64,000 bases of DNA from Thalassobius vesicularis (GTDB taxonomy: Bacteria > Pseudomonadota > Alphaproteobacteria > Rhodobacterales > Rhodobacteraceae): NCBI RefSeq assembly GCF_004799325.1, contig NZ_SSMD01000001.1, positions 372,001 to 436,000 of the forward strand. Reading direction: 5' to 3'. Every line of letters starts with the position of its first letter. Position 1 is the first letter of the stretch. Position numbers and translations under genes: made by a program. The notes under the pieces were generated by a model. It ran no database searches. It had not been told where the DNA came from and worked only from the letters and a program-made list of their open reading frames with translations. Positions 51,847 through 60,379 of the stretch are shown here, piece by piece.

Positions 51847-53076
51847 ATGGGAGCAGATATTCTGGATAGCCGTTACGCGTGGCTCCGCCTTGGAGTGTCG
51901 TTGCTGATCGGGATGATCGGCAATATCGGCATGTGGGTGGTGATCGTCGTCATGCCCGCCGTGCAAGCCGAATTCGGGCTAGAGCGCGCGGCGGCCTCGT
52001 ACCCCTACACCATGACGATGATGGGCTTTGCGCTGGGGAATTTCGCCATCGGTCGCATCGTGGACCGGTTCGGAATCACGGTGGCGCTGTCGGGGGCGGC
52101 GGTGATGATCGGGGCCAGCTTCGCGGCGGCAGCTATCAGCCCGACGGTACTGATCCTGACGGCGCTGCACTTCTTCGTGGGCTTCGGCACGGCGGCCAGT
52201 TTCGGCCCGCTGATCGCGGATGTCTCGCTGTGGTTCCTGAAACGACGCGGCATCGCGGTGGCCATCGCGGCCAGCGGCAACTACCTGTCTGGCGCAATCT
52301 GGCCGGTACTTCTGGCCGGGGTGCAGGCAACGATGGGCTGGCGCGGAGTCTACATGGTGCTGGCGGTGATCGTCGTCGGCGCGGTGGTGCCGCTGTCGCT
52401 GTTCCTGCGCCGGCGCGTCCCACTGGAGGCAACGGCCCATTCAGACGCGATCTCGGGCCAACGCGCCCGCTCGGCCGGCTTCAAGCCGGCCACGCTGGCC
52501 TGGCTGTTGGGCATTGCGGGGATCGGCTGCTGCATGGCGATGTCGATGCCGCAGGTCCATATCGTCAGCTTCTGCGTAGATCTGGGATATGGTCCGGCGG
52601 TGGGCAGCCAAATGCTGTCGCTGATGCTACTGGGAGGCGTGGTCTCACGCCTGATCTCGGGCATGCTGAGCGACCGTCTGGGCGGCGTGAAAACGCTGCT
52701 GATCGGGTCGACCCTGCAATGCCTGGCGCTGTTCTTGTACCTGCCCTTCGACGGGCTGGTCTCGCTCTACGTGGTCTCGGCGATCTTCGGCCTCAGCCAG
52801 GGCGGCATCGTGCCCAGCTACGCAGTGATCGTGCGCGAATACATGCCCGCGAAAGAAGCCGGCGCCCGCGTCGGTTTCGTCATGATGGCCACGATCCTGG
52901 GCATGGCCCTGGGCGGCTGGATGTCGGGCTGGATCTACGACGTGACCGGCAGCTACCAGATGGCCTTCTGGAACGGGATCGTGTGGAATTTCCTGAATAT
53001 CGGGATCATGCTGCTGATCCTGACCCGCTCGCGCCCCCGTCTGCCGCGCCCCGCCTCTGGCACGGTCACGCCGTGA
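51847..53076 (+). CDS. MFS transporter (oxalate/formate antiporter-like group)
   Basis: A 409-residue permease with 12 predicted helices. MGNFAIGRIVDRFG-like and SGMLSDRLGGVKTLL segments are the two MFS motif-A loops. The pattern (FFVGFGTAASFGPLIADVSLWFLKRRGIAVAIAASGNYLSGAIWPV) is typical of the large monocarboxylate/unknown MFS group in alphaproteobacteria. Substrate unknown. The ATG at 51847 is preferred to the TTG at 51826. The final codons lie within a 3'-end repeat element. Confidence 0.88.
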   Translation: MGADILDSRYAWLRLGVSLLIGMIGNIGMWVVIVVMPAVQAEFGLERAAASYPYTMTMMGFALGNFAIGRIVDRFGITVALSGAAVMIGASFAAAAISPTVLILTALHFFVGFGTAASFGPLIADVSLWFLKRRGIAVAIAASGNYLSGAIWPVLLAGVQATMGWRGVYMVLAVIVVGAVVPLSLFLRRRVPLEATAHSDAISGQRARSAGFKPATLAWLLGIAGIGCCMAMSMPQVHIVSFCVDLGYGPAVGSQMLSLMLLGGVVSRLISGMLSDRLGGVKTLLIGSTLQCLALFLYLPFDGLVSLYVVSAIFGLSQGGIVPSYAVIVREYMPAKEAGARVGFVMMATILGMALGGWMSGWIYDVTGSYQMAFWNGIVWNFLNIGIMLLILTRSRPRLPRPASGTVTP

Positions 53077-53098
53077 GTATTTAAGATCAGAAAGAAGC
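53061..53098 (+). repeat. 3'-end hairpin plus GAGTATTT...AAAGAAG element (copy 4)
   Basis: A 5-bp stem CACGG / CCGTG is followed by AGTATTTAAGATCAG and AAAGAAG. The stem lies in the last codons of the MFS gene and the TGA stop is part of the element. It faces copy 5 on the opposite strand. Confidence 0.7.
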
Positions 53099-53116
53099 AG
53101 AAAGCCGCGCCCTGCC

Positions 53117-53176
53117 CTTCTTCTTTTTCCAAATATCCCGGGGGTGAGGCCGCAGGCCGAGGGGGCTGGCCCCCTC
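53117..53176 (-). repeat. 3'-end hairpin plus GGGATATTT...AAGAAG element (copy 5)
   Basis: On the minus strand: GAGGGGGC / GCCCCCTC stem, GGCC-TGC-GGCC small stem, then CCCCCGGGATATTTGGAA and AAAGAAGAAG. It starts 3 bases after the stop of the minus-strand hypothetical gene. Confidence 0.75.
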
Positions 53177-53178
53177 CT

Positions 53179-53559
53179 CTACGGTTCAGTCTGAACAGGC
53201 AGCAGGGGGACGCGCCGCGCCAGCTCGCTTTGAATCAGGTCTGCAGGGTAGATTTGGCGCAGGTCCAGTTGGGCCAATTCGGGAAGGGCGCGCAGGAAAT
53301 CGTTGGGGGTTTGGTCGGGCACGTATCGGCGGGCGATTTCGCTGAGCCAGGCGAAGGTCAGTGTGGCATTGAACTTCTTGGGCGCGCCGGCGGCGGTGGT
53401 CAGGCGTTGCAGGCCGCGGGCGATGCGGGCGTGGGCGGTGTAGAAGTCGCCTTCGGTCAGCGCCTGTACGGTAATGCCGATATGGGCCGTGTGGCTGAAT
53501 GTGGACGGGTCCAGAGTGCCTGCGTCCAGCTGGGCCAGCATCTGTGCATAGTCAGGCAT
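53179..53559 (-). CDS. Conserved hypothetical protein (126 residues)
   Basis: A soluble helical protein. The motif FSHTAHIGITVQAL followed by ARGLQRLTTAAGAPKKFNATLTFAWL resembles a widespread uncharacterised family with an FTHxxH-type opening, in which His22/His25-like residues are conserved. No enzymatic activity can be assigned. Its ATG lies within the last codons of the preceding ribbon-helix-helix-like gene (8-base overlap), so the two are co-translated. Function might be regulated by that partner. Confidence 0.7.
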   Translation of the reverse strand: MPDYAQMLAQLDAGTLDPSTFSHTAHIGITVQALTEGDFYTAHARIARGLQRLTTAAGAPKKFNATLTFAWLSEIARRYVPDQTPNDFLRALPELAQLDLRQIYPADLIQSELARRVPLLPVQTEP

Positions 53560-53803
53560 CGGGCGTTTCCCGCAGTTTGTGGCTGTCGGCGGCGCTCAGG
53601 TCCAACTCGTAGACCTGTTTCAGCAGTGCGATCTTTTCCAGCGTGGCGGGCGAGAACGGCGCCTTGCCTTCGAAGGCGTGCAGCGCCATGCCCTCGACCA
53701 GTTCGGCGACGGGCATATCCAGGTGTTCGGCCAGGGCCTTCATCACCTTGAGCAGGCGTTTTTCCAGACGCAGGCCGGTTTGTGTGCGTTCGATCTGTTT
53801 CAT
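53552..53803 (-). CDS. Ribbon-helix-helix-like small DNA-binding protein
   Basis: An 83-residue protein. TQTGLRLEKRLLKVMKALAEHLDMPVAELVEGMALHAF fits a strand-helix-helix (RHH) arrangement: a basic N-terminal strand, helix 1 around KVMKALAEHL, and helix 2 around VAELVEGMAL. The C-terminal half (SPATLEKIALLKQVYELDL) is a further helix. A tandem GGTACC repeat lies 12 bases upstream of its start, a likely autoregulatory operator. Organisation resembles an autoregulated two-gene module, but toxin-antitoxin identity is not supported by sequence. Confidence 0.65.
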   Translation of the reverse strand: MKQIERTQTGLRLEKRLLKVMKALAEHLDMPVAELVEGMALHAFEGKAPFSPATLEKIALLKQVYELDLSAADSHKLRETPDA

Positions 53804-53814
53804 GCGGCAATCTT

Positions 53815-53828
53815 GGTACCTTGGTACC
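53815..53828. promoter_or_regulatory. Tandem GGTACC operator of the RHH-like pair
   Basis: GGTACCTTGGTACC: two perfect 6-bp palindromes spaced 8 bases apart centre to centre (also a TTGGTACC direct repeat), 12 bases upstream of the start codon. Confidence 0.6.
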
Positions 53829-53897
53829 TGATTCGCAAGCGCAAAGATTGACGCCGCCGGACGTGCGCCCTACGCCTTTGCACAAAGGAGAGCCGAG

Positions 53898-54500
53898 ATG
53901 ACCCAAGCCCTGATCGTGATCGACGTGCAGAACGATTTTTGCCCCGGCGGCGCGCTGGCTGTGCCCGAGGGCGACCTGATCGTCCCGGGGATCAACCGGC
54001 TGATGGAGGAGGCTGAAACCGTCGTGCTGACGCAGGATTGGCACCCGTCCGACCACAGCTCTTTCGCGTCGCAGCATGACGGGGCGGCGCCGTTCAGCCT
54101 GACGCAGATGAGCTATGGCCCGCAGGTTCTGTGGCCGGATCATTGCGTGCAGGGGACGGATGGCGCGGCGTTTCACGCTGATCTGGCGGTGGACCGGGCG
54201 CAGATGATCCTGCGCAAGGGGTTTCGGCGCGGGATCGACAGCTACTCGGCCTTTTTCGAGAACGACCATGTGACGCCGACCGGGCTGGAGGGGTATCTGC
54301 GCACGCGTGGGGTGACGCGCGTGCGGATGGTCGGGCTGGCGACGGATTTCTGCGTGAATTTCTCGGCCGTGGATGCGGCCCGGCTGGGGTTCGAGGTCGA
54401 GGTGCGGCTGGACCTGTGCCGGGCGATTGATCTGGACGGCTCGCTTGCCGCCGCGCTGGAGGGGATGCGGGCGGCCGGGGTGAAACTTTCGGACGGCTGA
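53898..54500 (+). CDS. pncA: Nicotinamidase
   Basis: A 200-residue isochorismatase-fold hydrolase converting nicotinamide to nicotinate for NAD salvage. The catalytic triad is visible: Asp in ALIVIDVQNDFCPGG (about residue 9), Lys in LRKGFRRGIDSYSAF (about 112), and Cys in GLATDFCVNFSAVDA (about 153). Metal-binding residues are in TQDWHPSDHSSF and WPDHCVQGT. CAAAGGAGAG precedes the ATG. The nicotinate phosphoribosyltransferase pncB, the next enzyme, lies 2.3 kb downstream with one kinase gene between. Confidence 0.95.
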   Translation: MTQALIVIDVQNDFCPGGALAVPEGDLIVPGINRLMEEAETVVLTQDWHPSDHSSFASQHDGAAPFSLTQMSYGPQVLWPDHCVQGTDGAAFHADLAVDRAQMILRKGFRRGIDSYSAFFENDHVTPTGLEGYLRTRGVTRVRMVGLATDFCVNFSAVDAARLGFEVEVRLDLCRAIDLDGSLAAALEGMRAAGVKLSDG

Positions 54501-54563
54501 TAAGGCCCTGTTTACCATTGCTGGCGGATAGTGCGGGGCAAGACCCCTGGCACGGACCCGCAC

Positions 54564-56768
54564 ATGACCGACACTGCCTCTACCGTCGAAACCTTCGACG
54601 CGCGCTATACGCCCGAGGGGCGACTGCGGCGCTATGCGCAGGGCAGGCTGCGCAGTTTCTGGTCGCGGCAGATTTTGACGCTGTCGGGATCAGTTTTTCT
54701 GGTGTTCCTGGTCTCGCCGGTGATCGGCGCCATCGCCTGCGCGCTGGCCCTGCTGGGCGAGGCGCTGGACTGCCTGCTGCTGCGGCGCGTGCCCTTGATG
54801 CTGGACCGGGGCGTGCCGTTCGTGCGGGTCCGGCTGTGGACGACCGTGACGGGTGCCGTGCAGGCGATGACGATCTCAGGCGCGGTGGCGCTGTCTTGGT
54901 TCAACACCCCGCATGAGGGCGGGACGTTCTTTACCCTGGCCTACCTGACCGGCGCGGTGATCAATGCCGGGATCGTGCTGCCGTTCCATCCGGCGGCGAC
55001 TCTGGCGCGGCTGGGGGTCTATGCCAGCTGCGTGGTGCTGCTGTTCGCGCATATGGCGCTGTTCGCCCTGCCCGACCCGCCGGAATTGATGATTTTCGAC
55101 CTGCTGGGCGCGACGATGATGGCCTACATGGCGCATATCTTCGTGCGCTACATGGTGCAGGGGTTTGCGCGCCAACGGCAAAACCGGCGCGACGCCCTGC
55201 TGCGGAGCGAGGATCTGGCCCGCGCCTATGTCGAGCTGCGCGAGAACCAGAAAGACGCCCGCCGCCTGTCTCTGGTCGCGCGCCACGCGATGGACAGCGT
55301 GATCATGTCGGACGCAGAGGGCCGCATTCAGTGGGTCAATCACACGTTCGAAAAGGTGACCGGCTACAGCATGGCGGAGGTGCTGGGCCGCCGCCCGAGC
55401 GAGTTTCTGAACGGCCCCGAAACCAGCGCGGCCGTCTCGGACCAAATCGCTGCCGCGATCGGCGCGGGGCGGTCGCACCGGGCCGAGATTCTGAACTATC
55501 GCAAGGACGGCCAGAAAATCTGGATGGAGATCACGCTGGTCCCCGTGCTCGACGAAACCGGCGCGGTCGAGACGGTCGTCTCGGTCGAGCGGGACGTGAC
55601 GCAAGCGCGCAAACACGCGCAGGAACTGGCCCGCGCCAAGCTGGATGCCGAAGCGGCCACGCGCGCGAAATCGGACTTCCTGGCCACGATGAGCCACGAA
55701 ATCCGCACCCCGATGAACGGCGTGATCGGCATGGCCGACCTGCTGTGCGAGGCGGATTTGCCGCCCACTTATCACGACTATGCCGAAACCATCCGCCACT
55801 CGGCCGAGGCGCTGCTGACCATCCTGAACGACATCCTGGACTTGTCCAAGCTAGAGGCCGGGCGGGTCGAACTGAGTCCGATCGACTTTGACCCCGGCGC
55901 ATGCCTGGACAACGTGGTCCGGCTATTGCGGTCACAGGCCAGCGCGCGGGGGCTGTATCTGGGCCTGGAAACCGACGGCGTCCCGCCACATCTGCGCGGT
56001 GACGACACGCGGTTGCGGCAGGTGCTGCTGAACGTGATCGGTAACGCAGTGAAATTCACCGAAGCCGGCGGCGTCACCGTCCACGCTCATGCCCGCCCGG
56101 AGAGTGACGGCTGGCGACTGAGGATCGAGATTCGCGACACCGGTGTCGGCATTCCGCAGGACCGGCTGGACCACATCTTTGACCCGTTCGCGCAGGCCGA
56201 CGCCGCCACCACGCGCCGGTTCGGCGGCACCGGGCTGGGGCTGTCGATCTCGCGCCGGCTGTGCGAGGCGATGGGCGGCACGATTTCCGCCCGGTCCGAA
56301 CCCGGAAGCGGCTCGTGCTTTGTGATCGACCTGCCGATGGCGCGCGCTTTGAGCCCCGGGGCAGAGGCTGGTTCGTCCCTGTCGGACGCCGGGCTGCCCG
56401 AAGCTCTGACCGTGCTGGTCGCCGAAGACAACAGCACCAACCGCAAAATCATCGAGAAATTCCTGCAAAAGACCCCGATCCGGCTGCTGTTTGCATTGGA
56501 CGGGGTCGAAGCGATCGAAATGGTCCAGCATCACCGACCGGACATCGTGTACATGGATATGGCGATGCCGCGGATGGACGGGCTGACCGCGACCCGCCAC
56601 ATACGGGACGGCCCCGGACCGCAACCGCGCATCGTGGCACTGACGGCAAACGGGTTTGCCAGCGACAGGGCCGCCTGTCTGGCCGCCGGCATGGACGGGT
56701 TCCTGACCAAACCGCTGCGCAAGGCCGATTTGTACCGCAACCTGTCCGAGATGCGGCCGACCAGCTGA
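54564..56768 (+). CDS. Membrane hybrid histidine kinase with PAS and receiver domains
   Basis: A 734-residue sensor: about six hydrophobic helices within residues 35-200, a coiled linker, a PAS domain (about 240-355, MSDAEGRIQWVNHTFEKVTGYS), HisKA with His378 in SHEIRTPMNG, HATPase (RDTGVGIP, GTGLGLSI), and a C-terminal receiver (Asp665 in YMDMAMPRMDG, Lys in FLTKPLRK). Signal unknown. It sits between pncA and pncB; whether it relates to NAD metabolism is unproven. The ATG at 54564 is preferred to the GTG at 54531. Confidence 0.9.
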   Translation: MTDTASTVETFDARYTPEGRLRRYAQGRLRSFWSRQILTLSGSVFLVFLVSPVIGAIACALALLGEALDCLLLRRVPLMLDRGVPFVRVRLWTTVTGAVQAMTISGAVALSWFNTPHEGGTFFTLAYLTGAVINAGIVLPFHPAATLARLGVYASCVVLLFAHMALFALPDPPELMIFDLLGATMMAYMAHIFVRYMVQGFARQRQNRRDALLRSEDLARAYVELRENQKDARRLSLVARHAMDSVIMSDAEGRIQWVNHTFEKVTGYSMAEVLGRRPSEFLNGPETSAAVSDQIAAAIGAGRSHRAEILNYRKDGQKIWMEITLVPVLDETGAVETVVSVERDVTQARKHAQELARAKLDAEAATRAKSDFLATMSHEIRTPMNGVIGMADLLCEADLPPTYHDYAETIRHSAEALLTILNDILDLSKLEAGRVELSPIDFDPGACLDNVVRLLRSQASARGLYLGLETDGVPPHLRGDDTRLRQVLLNVIGNAVKFTEAGGVTVHAHARPESDGWRLRIEIRDTGVGIPQDRLDHIFDPFAQADAATTRRFGGTGLGLSISRRLCEAMGGTISARSEPGSGSCFVIDLPMARALSPGAEAGSSLSDAGLPEALTVLVAEDNSTNRKIIEKFLQKTPIRLLFALDGVEAIEMVQHHRPDIVYMDMAMPRMDGLTATRHIRDGPGPQPRIVALTANGFASDRAACLAAGMDGFLTKPLRKADLYRNLSEMRPTS

Positions 56769-56838
56769 CTGCGAAAGGGCTTTTCCCACGGATTCCGCTG
56801 ACGTATCAACGGTGTGAAGCATCAAAAGGACCGCACCG

Positions 56839-58128
56839 TTGGACATCGCCACCCGAGTCTGGAGCCACAAGTGGAAGATCGACCCGATCGTGCGGTCTTT
56901 GATCGACACGGATTTCTACAAGCTGCTGATGTGCCAGTCGGTGTTTCGCAACAACCCGGACACGCAGGTGACGTTCAGCCTGATCAACCGATCCAGCTCG
57001 ATCCGGCTGGCCGATCTGATCGACGAGGGCGAGTTGCGCGAACAGCTGGACCACATCCGGTCGCTGTCGCTGAGCCGGGGGGAGTCGACGTGGCTGCGCG
57101 GGAACACCTTTTACGGCAAACGCCAGATGTTCCGGCCCGATTTCATGGAGTGGTTCGAGGCGCTGCGGCTGCCGGATTACCACCTGGAAAAACGCGACGG
57201 GCAGTATGAGCTGACCTTTGAGGGCAGCTGGCCCGAGGTGATGATGTGGGAAATCCCGGCGCTGGCCGTGCTGATGGAACTGCGCGGACGCGCGGTGCTG
57301 CACGACATGGGCCGGTTCGAATTGCAGGTGCTGTACGCCCGCGCGATGACCAAGCTGTGGGGCAAGGTCGAAAACCTGCGCGACATCCCGGGGCTGAAGA
57401 TCGCGGATTTCGGGACGCGGCGGCGGCACTCGTTCCTGTGGCAGGACTGGTGCGTGCAGGCCATGTGCGAGGGGCTGGGGGGCGCATTCGTGGGCACCTC
57501 GAACTGCCTGATCGCCAAGAGCCGGGATCTGGAGGCGATCGGCACCAACGCGCATGAGCTGCCGATGGTCTATGCGGCGCTGGCTGAGAGCGATGCCGCA
57601 CTGGCGCAGGCGCCCTATCAGGTGCTGGCCGACTGGCATGAAGAGCACGACGGCAACCTGCGGATCATCCTGCCGGATACATACGGCACCGAAGGGTTTC
57701 TGCGCAACGCGCCGGACTGGCTGGCGGGCTGGACGGGGATCCGGATCGACAGCGGCGACCCGGCGGCGGGTGCCGAGACGGCGATCCGCTGGTGGCGCGA
57801 GCGCGGCGAGGATCCGACGCAGAAGATGGTGATCTTCTCGGACGGGTTGGAGGTGGACAAGATCCGCGAGTTGCACCAGCAGTTTGCGGGACGGTGCCGC
57901 CCCTCGTTCGGGTGGGGGACATTGCTGACCAACGATTTCCGCGGCCTGACCGAGGGCGACGCGCTGGCGCCGTTTTCACTGGTGTGCAAGGCGGTGAGCG
58001 CGAACGGGCGGCCGACGGTGAAGCTGTCGGACAACCCCAACAAGGCGATGGGCCCGGCGGACGAGATTGCGCGGTACAAGCGCGTGTTCGGCGTGGGCGC
58101 TCAGGACCGGATGGACGTGATCGTGTGA
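56839..58128 (+). CDS. pncB: Nicotinate phosphoribosyltransferase
   Basis: A 429-residue enzyme making nicotinate mononucleotide from nicotinate and PRPP in the Preiss-Handler pathway. Seen: SLIDTDFYKLLMCQSVF near the start, LRGNTFYGKRQMF, IADFGTRRRHSFLWQ (the His phosphorylated in PncB enzymes lies in this region), GTSNCLIAKS, IRIDSGDPAAGAE and FGWGTLLTNDF. The start codon is TTG at 56839, preceded by AAAAGGACC. A 51-bp hairpin-tail repeat follows the stop. Confidence 0.94.
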   Translation: MDIATRVWSHKWKIDPIVRSLIDTDFYKLLMCQSVFRNNPDTQVTFSLINRSSSIRLADLIDEGELREQLDHIRSLSLSRGESTWLRGNTFYGKRQMFRPDFMEWFEALRLPDYHLEKRDGQYELTFEGSWPEVMMWEIPALAVLMELRGRAVLHDMGRFELQVLYARAMTKLWGKVENLRDIPGLKIADFGTRRRHSFLWQDWCVQAMCEGLGGAFVGTSNCLIAKSRDLEAIGTNAHELPMVYAALAESDAALAQAPYQVLADWHEEHDGNLRIILPDTYGTEGFLRNAPDWLAGWTGIRIDSGDPAAGAETAIRWWRERGEDPTQKMVIFSDGLEVDKIRELHQQFAGRCRPSFGWGTLLTNDFRGLTEGDALAPFSLVCKAVSANGRPTVKLSDNPNKAMGPADEIARYKRVFGVGAQDRMDVIV

Positions 58129-58133
58129 GACGG

Positions 58134-58184
58134 GCGAGGGGCCAGCCCCTCGCGCACCCCGGGATATTTGGAAAAAGAAGAAGG
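58134..58184 (+). repeat. 3'-end hairpin plus GGGATATTT...AAGAAG element (copy 6)
   Basis: GAGGGG-CCAG-CCCCTC-type stem, GCGCACC, then CCGGGATATTTGGAAAAAG and AAGAAGG. All 51 bases are identical to copy 7 at 62485-62535. It starts 6 bases after the pncB stop, same orientation. Confidence 0.85.
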
Positions 58185-58189
58185 CAGGG

Positions 58190-59359
58190 TCAGAGACCCT
58201 GCGCGGCCTTGATGATGTTGCGGGCGATGATGATCTGCTGGATCTGGCTGGTGCCTTCGTAGATGCGCAGCAGGCGGGCGTCGCGGTAGAGGCGCTCGAT
58301 CGGGTATTCGGCCATGTAGCCGGCGCCGCCGTGGACCTGAACGGCGCGGTCGGCGACGCGGCCGGCCATTTCGGTGCAGAAATATTTGGCGCAGGAGGCT
58401 TCGAGGGCAGCGGCCCCGGTGGCGTCGTATTTGCGGGCGGTTTCGCGGACGAGGGCGCGGCCGGCGGCCAGTTCGGCCTGGCAATCGGCCAGCAGGCCCT
58501 GCACCAGTTGGTGGTCGCTGATCGGGACACCGAATTGCTGGCGGGTCATGGCGTAGGTCAGCGCCTCGTCCAGCATGCGTTGGGCGGTGCCGACGGCCAT
58601 CGAGGAGACGTGGATGCGGCCACGGTCCAGCACCTTCATCGCGGTGCGGAAGCCGCGGTTGAGGTTTTTCGGGCCGCCGACGATACAGTCTGCCGGGATG
58701 CGGACGTCTTCGAGGATAACGTCCGAGGTTTTGGTGCCCTTCTGCCCCATCTTCTTGTCGGGCGTGGCGATGGTGATGCCCGGCGTGTCGGCGGGCAGCA
58801 GGAAGGCCGAGACGCCGCCCGCGCCGGGATCGTCGGGATTGGTGCGCGCGAACAGGGTGAAGACGTCGGCGCGGATGGCGTTGGTGATGTAACGCTTGGT
58901 GCCGTTGATGATGAAATCGCTGCCATCGGCGCGGGCCGAGGTGCGGATATGCGAGGCGTCGGAGCCGTGGTCAGGTTCCGTCAGCGCGAAGGAGGCGATC
59001 AGTTCGCCCGAGGCGAGGCCGGGCAGGTATTGCTGTTTCTGGGCCTCGGTCCCCTCCATCACGATGCCCTGCGCGCCGATGCCGACATTGGTGCCGACGA
59101 GCGAGCGGAAGGACATGGAGGCGTAGCACAGCGCCTCGACCACTTGGGATTCTTGCAGGGTGGACAGGGCAAGGCCGCCGTATTCCTCGGGGATGGACAG
59201 GCCGAACAGGCCCAGATCGCGCATGTCCTGCACGATGTCGGCGGGGATGTCGTCCAGCGCCTCGAGCTGCGGTTCGGCGGGGACCAGGCGTTCGCGGGCA
59301 AACCGGCGGACGGTGTCCAGCACCTGGCTAAAGGTTTCGTCGTCCATGGCGTGTGTCAT
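58190..59359 (-). CDS. Acyl-CoA dehydrogenase family protein
   Basis: A 389-residue flavoenzyme. FAD-binding and signature blocks are ASFALTEPDHGSDASHIRT and YAMTRQQFGVPISDHQLVQG. RVADRAVQVHGGAGYMAEYPIERLYRDARLLRIYEGTSQIQQIIIAR is the C-terminal family signature with the catalytic-base Glu in YEGTS. SIPEEYGGLALS near residue 60 is also typical. Substrate chain cannot be predicted. The ATG at 59359 has a GAGGGGCAC site; the upstream start at 59377 is less likely. It is divergent from a LysR gene. Confidence 0.93.
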   Translation of the reverse strand: MTHAMDDETFSQVLDTVRRFARERLVPAEPQLEALDDIPADIVQDMRDLGLFGLSIPEEYGGLALSTLQESQVVEALCYASMSFRSLVGTNVGIGAQGIVMEGTEAQKQQYLPGLASGELIASFALTEPDHGSDASHIRTSARADGSDFIINGTKRYITNAIRADVFTLFARTNPDDPGAGGVSAFLLPADTPGITIATPDKKMGQKGTKTSDVILEDVRIPADCIVGGPKNLNRGFRTAMKVLDRGRIHVSSMAVGTAQRMLDEALTYAMTRQQFGVPISDHQLVQGLLADCQAELAAGRALVRETARKYDATGAAALEASCAKYFCTEMAGRVADRAVQVHGGAGYMAEYPIERLYRDARLLRIYEGTSQIQQIIIARNIIKAAQGL

Positions 59360-59453
59360 GTGCCCCTCCCTCGGCAATGCTTTCCGGCTAATTATTCACA
59401 TGCTATCAATTTTGAAAACCCCCTTGCGACTGGACGGGGGCGCGGCAGTTTGA

Positions 59454-59471
59454 TTTGATTTGGCAATCAAA
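59454..59471. promoter_or_regulatory. Operator-like palindrome upstream of the fds lysR gene
   Basis: TTTGATTTGGCAATCAAA: perfect 7-bp arms around TGGC, with an additional TTTGAT copy overlapping its left arm. Lies 24 bases before the LysR start in the region divergent from the acyl-CoA dehydrogenase. Confidence 0.6.
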
Positions 59472-59494
59472 GACGGCCGTTTTGACAGGGAATC

Positions 59495-60379
59495 ATGATT
59501 ACCAAGCTGGAAATGCTGATTGCACTGGCGAAGGAACGCCATTTCGGACGGGCGGCGGAAAGTCTGGGCATCACGCAGCCCAGCCTGTCGGCGGGCATCA
59601 AGCAGCTGGAGGAACAGCTGGGCGTCAAGCTGGTGCAGCGGGGATCTCGATTCGGCGGGCTGACGCCCGAGGGGCAACGGGCGCTGGAGATGGCGCGCGG
59701 GATCGTGCGGGACACACGGCGCCTGCGCGAGGAGATGCGCGCCTCGCGGCACGGGTTGGCAGGGCAGATCCGGCTGGCGGTGATCCCAACGGCGCTGACA
59801 TGGGCCTCGTCCCTGGCGACGCGGTTCAACGCGGCGCATCCGAATGTGGGGTTCTCGATCATGTCGCGCAGTTCGACCGAGGTGCTGGACATGATCGCCA
59901 ACCTGGAGGCGGATGCCGGGATTTCCTATCTGGATAACGAGCCGCTGGGCCGGATGGCCGTGCAGACGCTGTACCGCGAACGCTATACGCTGGTGTGTCA
60001 TCAGGCGCATCCGCTGGCGCGGCGGGCCTCGGTCGGGTGGCGGGATCTGACGGGGCTGAAGCTGTGCCTGCTGTCGCCGGACATGCAGAACCGGCGGATC
60101 ATCAACCGCAACTTTGCCGAAGCGGGGCTGGTACCCGAGGCGATGATCGAGTCGAACTCGACCGTGGTACTGGTGTCGAACGTGGCGGCGGGCGAGTGGG
60201 TGACCATTCTGCCGACCGATCTGGCCGGGTTCCTGTCGGCCGGGCATCCGCTGAGCGTGGTGCCGCTGGAGGGGGGGATCAGCGCGCATTCGGTGGGCCT
60301 GATCGCCCCGCATCAGGAGCCGCAGACGCCGCTGCTGGGGGCGCTGTTCGAGGCGGGTCTGGGGCTGGCAGAACGATAG
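59495..60379 (+). CDS. LysR-family regulator of the formate dehydrogenase operon
   Basis: A 294-residue LysR protein: winged helix-turn-helix (1-62; LIALAKERHFGRAAESLGITQPSLSAGIKQLE) and effector domain (about 90-290; GQIRLAVIPTALTWASSLATRF). It directly precedes fdsG in the same direction, the usual position of the fds regulator, and LysR-box inverted repeats flank it on both sides. Probably senses formate or a related metabolite. The stop codon lies inside one inverted repeat (60372-60394). Confidence 0.92.
   Translation: MITKLEMLIALAKERHFGRAAESLGITQPSLSAGIKQLEEQLGVKLVQRGSRFGGLTPEGQRALEMARGIVRDTRRLREEMRASRHGLAGQIRLAVIPTALTWASSLATRFNAAHPNVGFSIMSRSSTEVLDMIANLEADAGISYLDNEPLGRMAVQTLYRERYTLVCHQAHPLARRASVGWRDLTGLKLCLLSPDMQNRRIINRNFAEAGLVPEAMIESNSTVVLVSNVAAGEWVTILPTDLAGFLSAGHPLSVVPLEGGISAHSVGLIAPHQEPQTPLLGALFEAGLGLAER

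Noticed and set aside
53179-53803. Classical toxin-antitoxin module
   Set aside because: The small protein looks RHH-like, but the partner resembles no known toxin family, so the name is not justified.
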